A stretch of DNA of 64,000 nucleotides, from contig NZ_WMDQ01000003.1 of assembly GCF_009707955.1 (NCBI RefSeq), positions 310,001 to 374,000 on the forward strand. The letters are read 5' to 3'. The notes under the pieces are model-generated. The model had not been told where the DNA came from. It searched no databases and saw only the letters and a program-made list of their open reading frames with translations. Both the position numbers and the translations under genes were made by a program. This DNA comes from Flavobacterium sp. LC2016-13 (lineage in GTDB: Bacteria > Bacteroidota > Bacteroidia > Flavobacteriales > Flavobacteriaceae). Positions 26,684-35,156 of the stretch are shown one piece after another (the first letter of the stretch is position 1; each line of letters begins with the position of its first letter).

Positions 26684-27862
26684 ATGAATAAAGTTAGTTT
26701 CATTTCTTTAATTCTTGGGTTTGCACTGCTTGGGACGGCGTGCAAATCCGGAATTAATTCTCCGACAAAAGCTACCGCAGCAAATGCACAAAATCTTCTG
26801 GAAAACCGATACAAAATGCTACTCGATTATCCGGTTGATTCGATGTCGATGCCGAGAAGCATGAGCATCAAAACCAATTTAATTAAAAAAGTACCGTCAA
26901 GAGACTGGACAAGCGGATTCTTTGCCGGAAACTTATGGCAATTATACCGACTTACAGGCGATGGCAGATATAAAGATCAGGCTGAAAAATGGACACTTTT
27001 TAGCAAAAAAGAAAGCGTTAATAGTAATTCACACGATGTTGGGTTCAAAGTGTTTTGCAGTTTTGGAGAAGCGCTAAAAGTGGAAAACAAACAAGAATAC
27101 AAGGACGTAATTATTAAAGGTGCCGAAACTTTATGCACTCGTTTTAACGCCAAAGTTGGCGCAATACGATCTTGGGATTTCAATAAGGAAATTTGGGATT
27201 ATCCCGTTATCATCGATAATATGATGAACCTTGAATTGCTTTTTGAAGCCAGTAAATTATCCGGCAATAAAAAGTATGAAAACATTGCCATTCAACACGC
27301 CAATACAACTTTAAAAAATCAATTTAGGGAAGACAACAGTTGTTATCACGTTATCGATTACGATCCGGCAACTGGCGCCGTAAGAAAGAAAACAACTCTT
27401 CAGGGTTATAACGATGATTCGGTTTGGGCACGCGGACAAGGCTGGGCAGTTTATGGTTTTACGATGTGTTATCGTTATACCAAAGATCCGGCTTATCTAA
27501 AACAGGCCGAAGCAACCGCAACGTTTTTTATCAATAATAAAAACCTTCCTGAAGACGGAATTCCGTATTGGGATTTTAAAGATCCGAGTATTCCAAATTC
27601 ACCTCGCGATGTATCTGCTGCAACCGTTATGGCTTCGGCTTTGTATGAACTTTACGGGTATACTAAAAATAAAAGTTATCTGGCTTTCGCCGATAAAGTA
27701 ATGACTTCGGTTCAAACCGAAAAATACATTTTAGATGCTAAAATTAAAGCGCCTTTTTTATTGGATCACAGCACCGGAAACTGGCCAAAACATGACGAAA
27801 TTGACGAACCAATCATCTACGCCGATTATTATTTTCTGGAAGCGTTACTTAGAAAAAAGTGA
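26684..27862 (+). CDS. GH88 unsaturated glucuronyl hydrolase, lipoprotein
   Basis: 392 residues. The lipobox LLGTAC puts the lipidated Cys at position 20, so the enzyme is membrane-anchored, probably periplasmic. The (alpha/alpha)6 barrel has the catalytic Asp118 in SHDVGF, a second conserved Asp178 in IIDNMMN and the family signature ARGQGWAVYG at 249-258. GH88 enzymes hydrate and release 4,5-unsaturated uronic acid from the ends of oligosaccharides made by polysaccharide lyases. Its presence implies a lyase acting on the same glycan; only the beta-helix protein at 15684 is a local candidate. Confidence 0.93.
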   Translation: MNKVSFISLILGFALLGTACKSGINSPTKATAANAQNLLENRYKMLLDYPVDSMSMPRSMSIKTNLIKKVPSRDWTSGFFAGNLWQLYRLTGDGRYKDQAEKWTLFSKKESVNSNSHDVGFKVFCSFGEALKVENKQEYKDVIIKGAETLCTRFNAKVGAIRSWDFNKEIWDYPVIIDNMMNLELLFEASKLSGNKKYENIAIQHANTTLKNQFREDNSCYHVIDYDPATGAVRKKTTLQGYNDDSVWARGQGWAVYGFTMCYRYTKDPAYLKQAEATATFFINNKNLPEDGIPYWDFKDPSIPNSPRDVSAATVMASALYELYGYTKNKSYLAFADKVMTSVQTEKYILDAKIKAPFLLDHSTGNWPKHDEIDEPIIYADYYFLEALLRKK

Positions 27863-28008
27863 CAAAGGTTCAGAGCGACAAAGGTCTTTAGCCTTTGAAC
27901 GTTTGATACTTGCTTTTTTTGAGCTTATGAACCTTTGTACCTCTGAGCCTTTGTACCTCTGAACCTTTGATCGCCTTTGAACCTCTGAACCTTTGAAACT
28001 TTGAAACT
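27863..28008. repeat. CCTTTGAACCTCTGAAC repeat block, with inverted left part
   Basis: Starting at the GH88 stop, AGGTTCAGAGCGACAAAGG is followed by many forward copies of ACCTTTGTACCTCTG and GAACCTTTG words up to 28008. Left and right parts are inverted relative to each other and could pair. Versions occur at 17437-17474 and 58683-58772. A TTG at 28001 in this block is not the start of the next gene. Confidence 0.75.
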
Positions 28009-28012
28009 ATTT

Positions 28013-30436
28013 ATGAAGAACTACCTGTACCAACATAATACATTTTTAACTTTTGCGCTTTTTGTTTTTTTTCAGATTTGTCTGAGCAGCAGTTTTGCTC
28101 AGACAAAGATGAATATTGATGAAAACTGGCTCTATTTAGAAAATAGTACATCAAATCTAAATGATGCTCAAAAAGCTTCAAACTGGATTTCTCTAAATTT
28201 ACCACACACCTGGAACGCCGAAGACGCAACAGATTTAAATCCGGGTTACAGGCGCGATGCAAGCTGGTATCAAAAAAAACTGAATATTCCTCAAATAGAT
28301 AAAAACCAACGTTATTCTTTATATTTTGAAGGATCGAATGTAACGACAAAAGTATACGTAAACGGTAAAGAAGCCGGCGGACATATTGGTGGCTATATTG
28401 GTTTTTCGATCGATGTTACGAATTTTATAAAAGAAGGAAACAACGCTATTTTTGTACGCGTAGATAACAGTTATGACATCGAAATAATTCCATCGCAAAA
28501 AAGTGATTTCTTTATTTATGGAGGAATTACAAGAGATGTCTGGTTAGTATCTCAATACAAAAATCATATAGATAATTTAAAAATTACAACGCCTGAAGTT
28601 TCGGCTAAAAAAGCTTCGGTACAAATTATTTCTTCGATAGTAAATCCTGAAAATTCAGCTTTATCATTAACGGTGATTCTTAAAAATCCAAAAGGAAAAA
28701 AAGTCGCCAGCAAAACGATTTCAGTTTCAGATAAAACATCAAATATCATATTCGAAAATATCAAAAACCCGGAACTTTGGGATACCGATAATCCAAACTT
28801 ATATTCCGTTTCAGCTATTTTATCAGAGAAAAACCAAATCAAAGACAGCGTTTCTGAAAAAGTAGGTTTCAGGTGGTTTGAGTTTAAAGATCACGGTCCG
28901 TTCTTTCTTAACGGAAAACGATTACTGCTTCGCGGAACACATCGCCATGAAGAACAAGCAGGAGTTGGTGCCGCCATGAGCAACGCACAACATCGTGCTG
29001 ATATGGAATCTATTAAAAAAATGGGTGCAAATTTTGTTCGTCTGGCGCATTATCCGCAAGATCCTGAAATTTATAAAGCTTGTGATGAACTTGGTATATT
29101 AGTTTGGGATGAATTGCCGTGGTGCCGCGGCGGAATTGGTGATGAACTTTGGCAAACGAACACCAAAAATATGCTGGCAGAAATCATCAATCAAAACTAT
29201 AATCATCCAAGTATTATAATCTGGTCTTTAGGAAATGAAATGAACTGGTTACCTGATTTTCCTGACGGCGATAATACGGAAAGAACAAATGTGTTTTTAA
29301 CCGAATTAAATAATATAGCACACAAACTTGATCCAACGCGAAAAACGGCAATTAGAAAATATTACGAAGGTTCGAAAATTGTCGATGTCTTCTCCCCTTC
29401 TATTTGGTCTGGCTGGTATTCAGGAAGTTACAAAAGTTACCAAAAAGCCATTGATGTTTACAAAAAAGAATACAAACATTTTATTCATGCTGAATATGGC
29501 GGAGACAGTCACGTTGGGCGTCACAGCGAAAATCCAGTTACAGGCGAAGGCGTAATAAAAGCAGAAGGCTGGGAAGAAGCAATTGTACAAACTAAAGTCG
29601 CAAATGTGGCTCAAATTGGCGATTGGAGCGAAAACTACATCGTCGATTTATTCGATTGGCATTTGCATATATCCGAGAACGATCCAACATTTGTGGGTAA
29701 TGTTCAATGGGCGTTTAAGGATTTTGCAACGCCATTACGTCCCGAAGATGATATTCCGTATATGAATCAAAAAGGACTTGTAGACAGAAATGGAGTTCCA
29801 AAAGACGCTTATTATGTTTTTAAAAGTTATTGGGGAAAAGAACCTTTTGCCTATATCGAATCGCATACCTGGACCGAACGCCAAGGACCTGAAAATTTGC
29901 CAAGAACAATTAATGTTTTTAGTAATTGCGAGAAAGTAACCTTGTATCATGAAGGAAAATCACTTGGAGAAAAACAAAGAAATCTTTCTCTATATCCTGC
30001 AAATGGCTTAACTTGGGATGTTAATTTTATAAAAGGAGAAAACAAACTGGTTGCAATTGGGAAAACGAAGGATGGAAAAACGGTTTCGGATACCTTAAAA
30101 GTAAACTATCGTTTTAATAAAAATGATACGGCAACTTCGTTACAATTGTCTTTTGAAAAATTAAAAAATGGCCATTATCTGGTTACGGCAATTGCCATTG
30201 ACAATAACAATTTGCGTTGTCTGGATTATGAAGAAAGTGTTTATTTTCAATGTTTGAAAGGTGGAAAAACAATGAAAAACCAGGGAACTCCAACAGGAAG
30301 TGAATCAATAAAAATGGCAAACGGAAAAGCTTCGATTGAAGTTATTCCGGATGGCTCAAATAATCCGATTGAAATGACGGCTCTGAATCAGAGTTTTAAA
30401 GGAGAATATTTAAAAATAATGCCACAAAGTCACTAA
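28013..30436 (+). CDS. GH2 glycoside hydrolase (beta-galactosidase/glucuronidase type)
   Basis: 807 residues from the ATG at 28013. A signal peptide ends at SSFAQ. The order is a GH2 sugar-binding jelly roll (LPHTWNAEDATDLNPGYRRDASWYQK), an immunoglobulin-like domain, the TIM barrel and a C-terminal beta domain resembling DUF4982. The acid/base is Glu409 in WSLGNEMN and the nucleophile Glu494 in HAEYGGDS. RGTHRHEE and NFVRLAHYPQDP are normal GH2 barrel landmarks. It should remove beta-linked galactose or a related sugar from oligosaccharides in the periplasm. Exact specificity cannot be read from sequence. Confidence 0.9.
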   Translation: MKNYLYQHNTFLTFALFVFFQICLSSSFAQTKMNIDENWLYLENSTSNLNDAQKASNWISLNLPHTWNAEDATDLNPGYRRDASWYQKKLNIPQIDKNQRYSLYFEGSNVTTKVYVNGKEAGGHIGGYIGFSIDVTNFIKEGNNAIFVRVDNSYDIEIIPSQKSDFFIYGGITRDVWLVSQYKNHIDNLKITTPEVSAKKASVQIISSIVNPENSALSLTVILKNPKGKKVASKTISVSDKTSNIIFENIKNPELWDTDNPNLYSVSAILSEKNQIKDSVSEKVGFRWFEFKDHGPFFLNGKRLLLRGTHRHEEQAGVGAAMSNAQHRADMESIKKMGANFVRLAHYPQDPEIYKACDELGILVWDELPWCRGGIGDELWQTNTKNMLAEIINQNYNHPSIIIWSLGNEMNWLPDFPDGDNTERTNVFLTELNNIAHKLDPTRKTAIRKYYEGSKIVDVFSPSIWSGWYSGSYKSYQKAIDVYKKEYKHFIHAEYGGDSHVGRHSENPVTGEGVIKAEGWEEAIVQTKVANVAQIGDWSENYIVDLFDWHLHISENDPTFVGNVQWAFKDFATPLRPEDDIPYMNQKGLVDRNGVPKDAYYVFKSYWGKEPFAYIESHTWTERQGPENLPRTINVFSNCEKVTLYHEGKSLGEKQRNLSLYPANGLTWDVNFIKGENKLVAIGKTKDGKTVSDTLKVNYRFNKNDTATSLQLSFEKLKNGHYLVTAIAIDNNNLRCLDYEESVYFQCLKGGKTMKNQGTPTGSESIKMANGKASIEVIPDGSNNPIEMTALNQSFKGEYLKIMPQSH

Positions 30437-30451
30437 GACGCAATTTTTTTT

Positions 30452-30540
30452 TCTCACGCAGATTTTGCAGATTGAACAGATTTAATTTTAAAAACTTTGC
30501 AAATAAATAATCTGCTCAATCTGCAAAATCTGCGAGGAAA
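30452..30540. repeat. Intergenic GCAGATT/CTGCG-type inverted repeat, copy at the GH2-GH2 junction
   Basis: TTCTCACGCAGATTTTGCAG (30451 on) mirrors CTGCAAAATCTGCGAGGAAA (to 30540) across a 30-base middle. GCCACAAAGTCACTAAG before it (overlapping the gene end) and ATCTGTGGC after it add outer words seen in the 15451 element. The TTG at 30497, inside the element, is not the next gene's start. Confidence 0.8.
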
Positions 30541-30592
30541 AAATCATTTTAATCTGTGGCAGAAAAACATAAAAACAAATACAACTTTACCA

Positions 30593-32410
30593 ATGAAAAA
30601 ACTATTAACCTCATTACTCTTAACCTTATCCTTTTTGGGATTTGCGCAAAATCAAAACTTAATCTCAAACGTTCCAAACCGACATACAACTTCTTTAAAC
30701 GGGGTTTGGAATTATATTGTCGATCCATACGAAACTGGATATTACAGCTTTCATCATGATGAATATGACAAACAGTCAAAACCATCAAATGCGGCATATT
30801 TTAATAATTATCATGCTGTAAACAAACAGGAATTGGTAGAATATGATTTTGATAAATCACCTAAAATTAATATTCCGGGCGATTTTACTTCTCAAATTCC
30901 GGAGCTTAAATATTACGAAGGAAACGTTTGGTTCAAGAAATCTTTCGATTATGATTTAGCTGCTAAAAAACGTCTTTTTCTGTATTTGGGTGCGATCAAT
31001 TACAAAGCTGATGTTTATTTAAACGGTAAAAAACTAGGAACTCATATCGGTGGTTTTACGCCATTTAATTATGAAGTAACGTCGATTGTAAAACCAAAAG
31101 ACAATTATTTGGTTATTAAAGTAGACAATACACGCCATAAAGAAGATGTTCCGACTATTAATACGGATTGGTGGAATTATGGCGGAATTACGCGTGATGT
31201 TACTTTAGTTGAAGAAGAAACTTCATTTGTTGAAGATTACAACATTCAGCTTAAAAAAAATAATGCAGCTTTGATTTCAGGTTTTATTAAAATCAATAAT
31301 CCTGATGCAACTCAAAATCAGGTTTCGATTTCGATTCCGGAATTAAAAATAAATTATAAAGGAAAAGTTGGTGCTGACGGGATTTTGAATTTTGAGATTC
31401 CGGCTAAAAAAATCTCATATTGGTCTCCTGAAAATCCGAAATTATATGATGTTGCGATCGATTTTAACGGACAAAAATTAAAAGATAATATCGGTTTCAG
31501 AACGATTGAAACAAAAGAGGACAAGATTTTATTAAACGGAAAACCAATCTTTTTACGCGGGATTTCGATTCACGAAGAAAATGCAAAAGGCGGACGTGCG
31601 AATTCTGAAGAAGATGCTTTGCGTTTATTAAACTGGGCAAAAGAATTGGGTTGCAATTATGTTCGTCTGGCTCATTATCCGCATAATGAAAACATTATCA
31701 GAACGGCTGATAAAATGGGATTAATGGTTTGGGAAGAAATCCCGGTATATTGGACAGTTGAATTCACCAATAAAAGTACGTATCAAAATGCCGAAGATCA
31801 ATTAACTGCCGCTGTAACAAGAGATAAAAACAGAGCTTGTATTATTATTTGGTCGATGGCAAATGAAACACCAATTTCAGATGCGAGAAATACTTTTATT
31901 AAAAATCTGGTCGATCACACAAAATCTTTAGATAATACAAGATTAATTAGTGCGGCATTATTAACACAAAGCGGTGCTGACGGATTTGGAACTATCAATG
32001 ATGCAATTGGCGAATATTTAGATATTATTTCATTTAATCAATATTTAGGCTGGTATGGCGGAAAACTGGAAGATGCTGAAAAGATTTTCTGGAAAACGAA
32101 ATACAACAAACCTGTAATTGTTTCTGAATTTGGCGGTGATGCCAAACAAGGTTTTCACGGAGAAAAAAATGAGCGATGGACAGAGGAATTTCAGGAATAC
32201 TTATATATCCAGAATTTAAAAATGATCGAAAAAATACCTCATCTTAGTGGTTTAAGTCCATGGATTTTAGTTGATTTCAGATCTCCAAGAAGGCTTTTAC
32301 CGGGAATTCAGGACGAATATAATCGTAAAGGTTTAATCTCAAACGACGGTGAAAAAAAGAAAGCTTTTTATATCATGCAAAGCTGGTATGAAAAAAAGAA
32401 AAAGGAATAA
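30593..32410 (+). CDS. GH2 glycoside hydrolase, beta-glucuronidase-like
   Basis: 605 residues from the ATG at 30593 (signal peptide MKKLLTSLLLTLSFLGFAQ). It is shorter than the preceding GH2 and close to the length of beta-glucuronidases. The sugar-binding domain has WFKKSFDYD and GGITRDVTLVEE. The barrel has the acid/base Glu425 in WSMANETP and nucleophile Glu512 in VSEFGGDAK, with FLRGISIHEENAKGG and NYVRLAHYPHNE around the active site. Beta-glucuronidase activity would feed the uxuB-uxuA-eda genes directly. I infer that from size, similarity and context. Confidence 0.85.
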   Translation: MKKLLTSLLLTLSFLGFAQNQNLISNVPNRHTTSLNGVWNYIVDPYETGYYSFHHDEYDKQSKPSNAAYFNNYHAVNKQELVEYDFDKSPKINIPGDFTSQIPELKYYEGNVWFKKSFDYDLAAKKRLFLYLGAINYKADVYLNGKKLGTHIGGFTPFNYEVTSIVKPKDNYLVIKVDNTRHKEDVPTINTDWWNYGGITRDVTLVEEETSFVEDYNIQLKKNNAALISGFIKINNPDATQNQVSISIPELKINYKGKVGADGILNFEIPAKKISYWSPENPKLYDVAIDFNGQKLKDNIGFRTIETKEDKILLNGKPIFLRGISIHEENAKGGRANSEEDALRLLNWAKELGCNYVRLAHYPHNENIIRTADKMGLMVWEEIPVYWTVEFTNKSTYQNAEDQLTAAVTRDKNRACIIIWSMANETPISDARNTFIKNLVDHTKSLDNTRLISAALLTQSGADGFGTINDAIGEYLDIISFNQYLGWYGGKLEDAEKIFWKTKYNKPVIVSEFGGDAKQGFHGEKNERWTEEFQEYLYIQNLKMIEKIPHLSGLSPWILVDFRSPRRLLPGIQDEYNRKGLISNDGEKKKAFYIMQSWYEKKKKE

Positions 32411-32413
32411 CAA

Positions 32414-32448
32414 TTTGATTCTTCTTATTGTTTAATCTCTTATTTTTG
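32414..32448 (+). promoter_or_regulatory. Candidate promoter of the DUF2911 gene
   Basis: TTTG at 32414-32417 and TATTTTTG at 32441-32448 (TAnnTTTG) are 23 bases apart. They lie just after the GH2 stop and 25 bases before the ATG at 32473, so the DUF2911 gene may be expressed apart from the PUL. Confidence 0.5.
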
Positions 32449-32472
32449 TATGAAACAAAAAACTCTTATGTT

Positions 32473-33033
32473 ATGAAAAAATTCAGTTTATTGACCTTAA
32501 TCTTTTTGATTGCGCTTTCTGTTAATGCTCAAGAAGTAAAATTTGCGCCTCTTGATGCCAGTCCGGCTGATATTGCTTATTTCCCAAATAAAGCTGTAAA
32601 ATTTAAAAAAACAGATACGCCATCACCATTAATTAAGGTTATTTATTCGAGACCTTCTGCAAAAGGACGTGCTATTTTTGGAGAATTAATTCCTTTTAAC
32701 GAAGTATGGCGTGTAGGTGCTAACGAAAATACAGAAATCAAATTCTATAAACCGGCAACTATAAACGGTGTTGCTGTTCCTGCTGGAACTTATAGTTTAT
32801 TTGCTATTCCTGAAAAAGACAAATGGACGATCATTATCAATAAAGAAGTTGATTTATGGGGAGCGTATCCTTATGATTCAAGCAAAGATTTAGTAAAAAT
32901 TTCTGTTCCGGTAAAAGCACTGGTTACTCCGGTTGAAGCTTTATCAATTGCTTTTACTTCAAAAGATAATTTGGCTAATTTAGTTATCGGATGGGATAAA
33001 ACATCTGTTGAAGTTCCGATTACAATAAAATAA
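32473..33033 (+). CDS. Secreted DUF2911 protein
   Basis: 186 residues from the ATG at 32473, at the signal peptide MKKFSLLTLIFLIALSVNAQ. The domain shows VIYSRPSAKGRAIFGELIPF, WRVGANENTEIKF and GTYSLFAIPEKDKWTIIINKE, the core of DUF2911. The family is common in Bacteroidota and has no established reaction. It has its own candidate promoter and a strong terminator, so it is probably a separate unit placed behind the PUL rather than part of it. Confidence 0.85.
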   Translation: MKKFSLLTLIFLIALSVNAQEVKFAPLDASPADIAYFPNKAVKFKKTDTPSPLIKVIYSRPSAKGRAIFGELIPFNEVWRVGANENTEIKFYKPATINGVAVPAGTYSLFAIPEKDKWTIIINKEVDLWGAYPYDSSKDLVKISVPVKALVTPVEALSIAFTSKDNLANLVIGWDKTSVEVPITIK

Positions 33034-33060
33034 TTTATATTTTTTATCGGTCAAAATAAA

Positions 33061-33097
33061 AATGAGACACTAATTTTAATATATTAGTGTCTCATTT
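33061..33097 (+). terminator. Rho-independent terminator
   Basis: AATGAGACACTAA and TTAGTGTCTCATT form a 13-bp stem with an 11-base loop, followed by a T-run. It ends the DUF2911 transcript. Confidence 0.9.
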
Positions 33098-33150
33098 TTT
33101 ATTTGTAACCCTAACTGAACCATAATATTAACCAAATTCTAGTTCAAAGC

Positions 33151-34554
33151 ATGAAAAAGAAATATTTACTTCTACTGTTTTTATTGGCAGCAAATTTTGG
33201 GAATTCCCAACAAAAAAATAAAATTAGTTATGAACAGCTAAAAGAGTATGAAGGCAGTTATGAATACCTCAACAAAACCACGCTAAAAATAGCTGCTTCA
33301 CCAAAAGATACTCTTTTATATGCTATAATCAATGAAAGTAAATATCCTTTAAAATTTACCGAAAAGGATGTATTTCAAAATATGTCTAAAGAAAATGTGA
33401 CATTTTTGAGAAATAAATTAGGAGCAATTACCGGCTATTCTTCTGAAGGAAATACTTTTAATTTATTAAATAAAAAGGTTGTCTTTCCTAAAGAAATGTG
33501 GTACCCAAGACTTAATGTTACTAAAGATTATAAGTACGCTTATATTCCTCCCAAAAAAGATCCACTTGATGGTTTAGCAACGGGCACGCTTGACAATTCC
33601 GGATTAGACAAAGCATTGTTGAATGAAATGATGCAGAAAATTGTGACTGGTTCTTATCCAAACGTTCACAGCGTTTTAATCATTAAAGACGGCAAACTTA
33701 TATTTGAAGAATATTTTTATGAATACAACAAAACGAAGTTACACGAGCTTCGTTCTGCAACAAAAAGTTTTGTGTCTGCCCTTACAGGAATCGCTATTGA
33801 TAAAGGTTTGATTAAAAGTAAAGACGAAACTGTTCTTTCTTATTTTAAGGATTATACTTTTAAGAATCTGACTGATGATAAAAAAGAAATCACAATTGAA
33901 GATTTGCTTTCTAATGAAAGTGGATTAGATTGTGATGTAAGTAATCCGAAAGCAGAAGGAAATGAAACAAAAATGAATAATTCTGATGACTGGATTCAAT
34001 ATACATTAGACTTGCCAATGATTGATGTTCCTGGCGCAAATGGAATGTATTGCTCCGGCAACCCAATTGTAATGGGTAAAATTATAGAAAGAGCTACAAA
34101 AATGGCTTTACCTGATTTTGCAAAACAAACGCTTTTTAAGGATCTTGCCATTACGAATTTTAAATGGAATTTTAAACCGGATGCTTCAAGTGCTGAAACT
34201 TTTTGCCAGTTGTATTTAAATTCAAGAGATATGGCAAAATTAGGTTTGCTTTATCTGAATAAAGGTGTCTGGAACGGTAAACAGGTTATTTCTAAAAATT
34301 GGGTACAAGAATCATTTACCAAACATTCTGTTCTTCAAGGCGTTAATTATGGCTATTTGTGGTGGCTTAAATATATCGAGGTCAACGGTGTTCGCTATCA
34401 GGGAAAAGTAGCGCAAGGAAACGGCGGACAGAAAATTTATGTTTGGGAAGATCAAAATATGATAACGGTTATTACAGGCGGAAATTATAATTCGCAATCA
34501 TCAAGCGATGAATTAATTCAGAAGTATATTTTGCCTTCTTTTACAAAAAAATAA
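33151..34554 (+). CDS. Secreted serine hydrolase (class C beta-lactamase family)
   Basis: 467 residues with a signal peptide ending FGNSQ. The N-terminal 150 residues are an extra domain without a recognised fold. The catalytic part begins near 165. The SxxK motif is Ser202-Ala-Thr-Lys205 in LRSATKSFVSAL. The second motif would be the YCSGN stretch, where the usual YxN is YCSGN-like and not classical. A C-terminal GGQKIYVWE may be the third. Members include esterases, peptidases and beta-lactamases, so the substrate is open. It stands between two terminators as a single-gene unit. Confidence 0.85.
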   Translation: MKKKYLLLLFLLAANFGNSQQKNKISYEQLKEYEGSYEYLNKTTLKIAASPKDTLLYAIINESKYPLKFTEKDVFQNMSKENVTFLRNKLGAITGYSSEGNTFNLLNKKVVFPKEMWYPRLNVTKDYKYAYIPPKKDPLDGLATGTLDNSGLDKALLNEMMQKIVTGSYPNVHSVLIIKDGKLIFEEYFYEYNKTKLHELRSATKSFVSALTGIAIDKGLIKSKDETVLSYFKDYTFKNLTDDKKEITIEDLLSNESGLDCDVSNPKAEGNETKMNNSDDWIQYTLDLPMIDVPGANGMYCSGNPIVMGKIIERATKMALPDFAKQTLFKDLAITNFKWNFKPDASSAETFCQLYLNSRDMAKLGLLYLNKGVWNGKQVISKNWVQESFTKHSVLQGVNYGYLWWLKYIEVNGVRYQGKVAQGNGGQKIYVWEDQNMITVITGGNYNSQSSSDELIQKYILPSFTKK

Positions 34555-34616
34555 TTTAAAAAGTAAGAATCTATAGTCGTAAAACGTAAGAAAATTTTTC
34601 AAGAATAAATTCAATA

Positions 34617-34655
34617 AATAAGGCTGTCAAATAAAATTGGGAGCCTTATTTATTT
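34617..34655 (+). terminator. Rho-independent terminator after the serine hydrolase
   Basis: AATAAGGCT and AGCCTTATT form a 9-bp stem with a 16-base loop, followed by a T-rich stretch. Confidence 0.75.
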
Positions 34656-35076
34656 TAAGCTTTTTTATGAGATTATACAGGCTCAAAATATCTATTTTAA
34701 GTTAAAAAGTGGGAATTATATAACATTTAAGCAAAATTATGTAAATAGTATTTGACCTATAATTATATATTTGGCTGTATACAATAATAATTAATCGATT
34801 ACATTGTTCCACAAACCTACCAATCAAGTTAATTATTATTATAATAAAACATGACCAAAACCAAGTGCAAATGATGCAGTATCGTACAGTCTTAATAAAA
34901 TTTCGCAATAAGTTTATGCAGTGAGAATGCAATTAAAAGAAACTACTTATGTCCCCCAAATAATAAGATAGGTTCTTTCGATTTATGCCCTAAATCTATT
35001 CGTATTTATTTTATGATACCTGCATCATTTATTTTTTTAGAGAAATCAAACCGCTACATTTATTTTTTCTAAAAAA
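34656..35076. other. AT-rich spacer, no gene seen
   Basis: About 420 bp between two terminators. A 76-codon minus-strand frame (34702-34932) has an irregular mix of Cys, Ile and Tyr, no signal and no partner, and I regard it as chance. No repeat or RNA was recognised. Confidence 0.6.
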
Positions 35077-35125
35077 AAGTCCCTTTAATTGCAAAATATT
35101 TTTTTGCGCTTAAAGGGATATTTTT
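35077..35125 (-). terminator. Rho-independent terminator of the molybdenum oxidoreductase operon
   Basis: On the minus strand TCCCTTTAA and TTAAAGGGA pair around an A/T-rich loop, followed by a run of eight T. It lies just after the stop of the large subunit gene. Confidence 0.75.
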
Positions 35126-35156
35126 TTTAAAAGAAATTTTTCTTTCTTATCTAGTT

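Noticed and set aside
30497..30592. Earlier start for the second GH2 enzyme
   Set aside because: It is in a GCAGATT repeat; the signal peptide begins at the ATG at 30593.
10471..30592. Insertion sequence remnants as the source of the PUL repeats
   Set aside because: No transposase fragment is seen in or near any copy; they are too short and symmetric. Non-autonomous mobility remains possible but is not shown.
34702..34932. 76-residue minus-strand frame
   Set aside because: Irregular composition with many Cys and Ile, no signal pattern, no partner; probably chance in AT-rich DNA.
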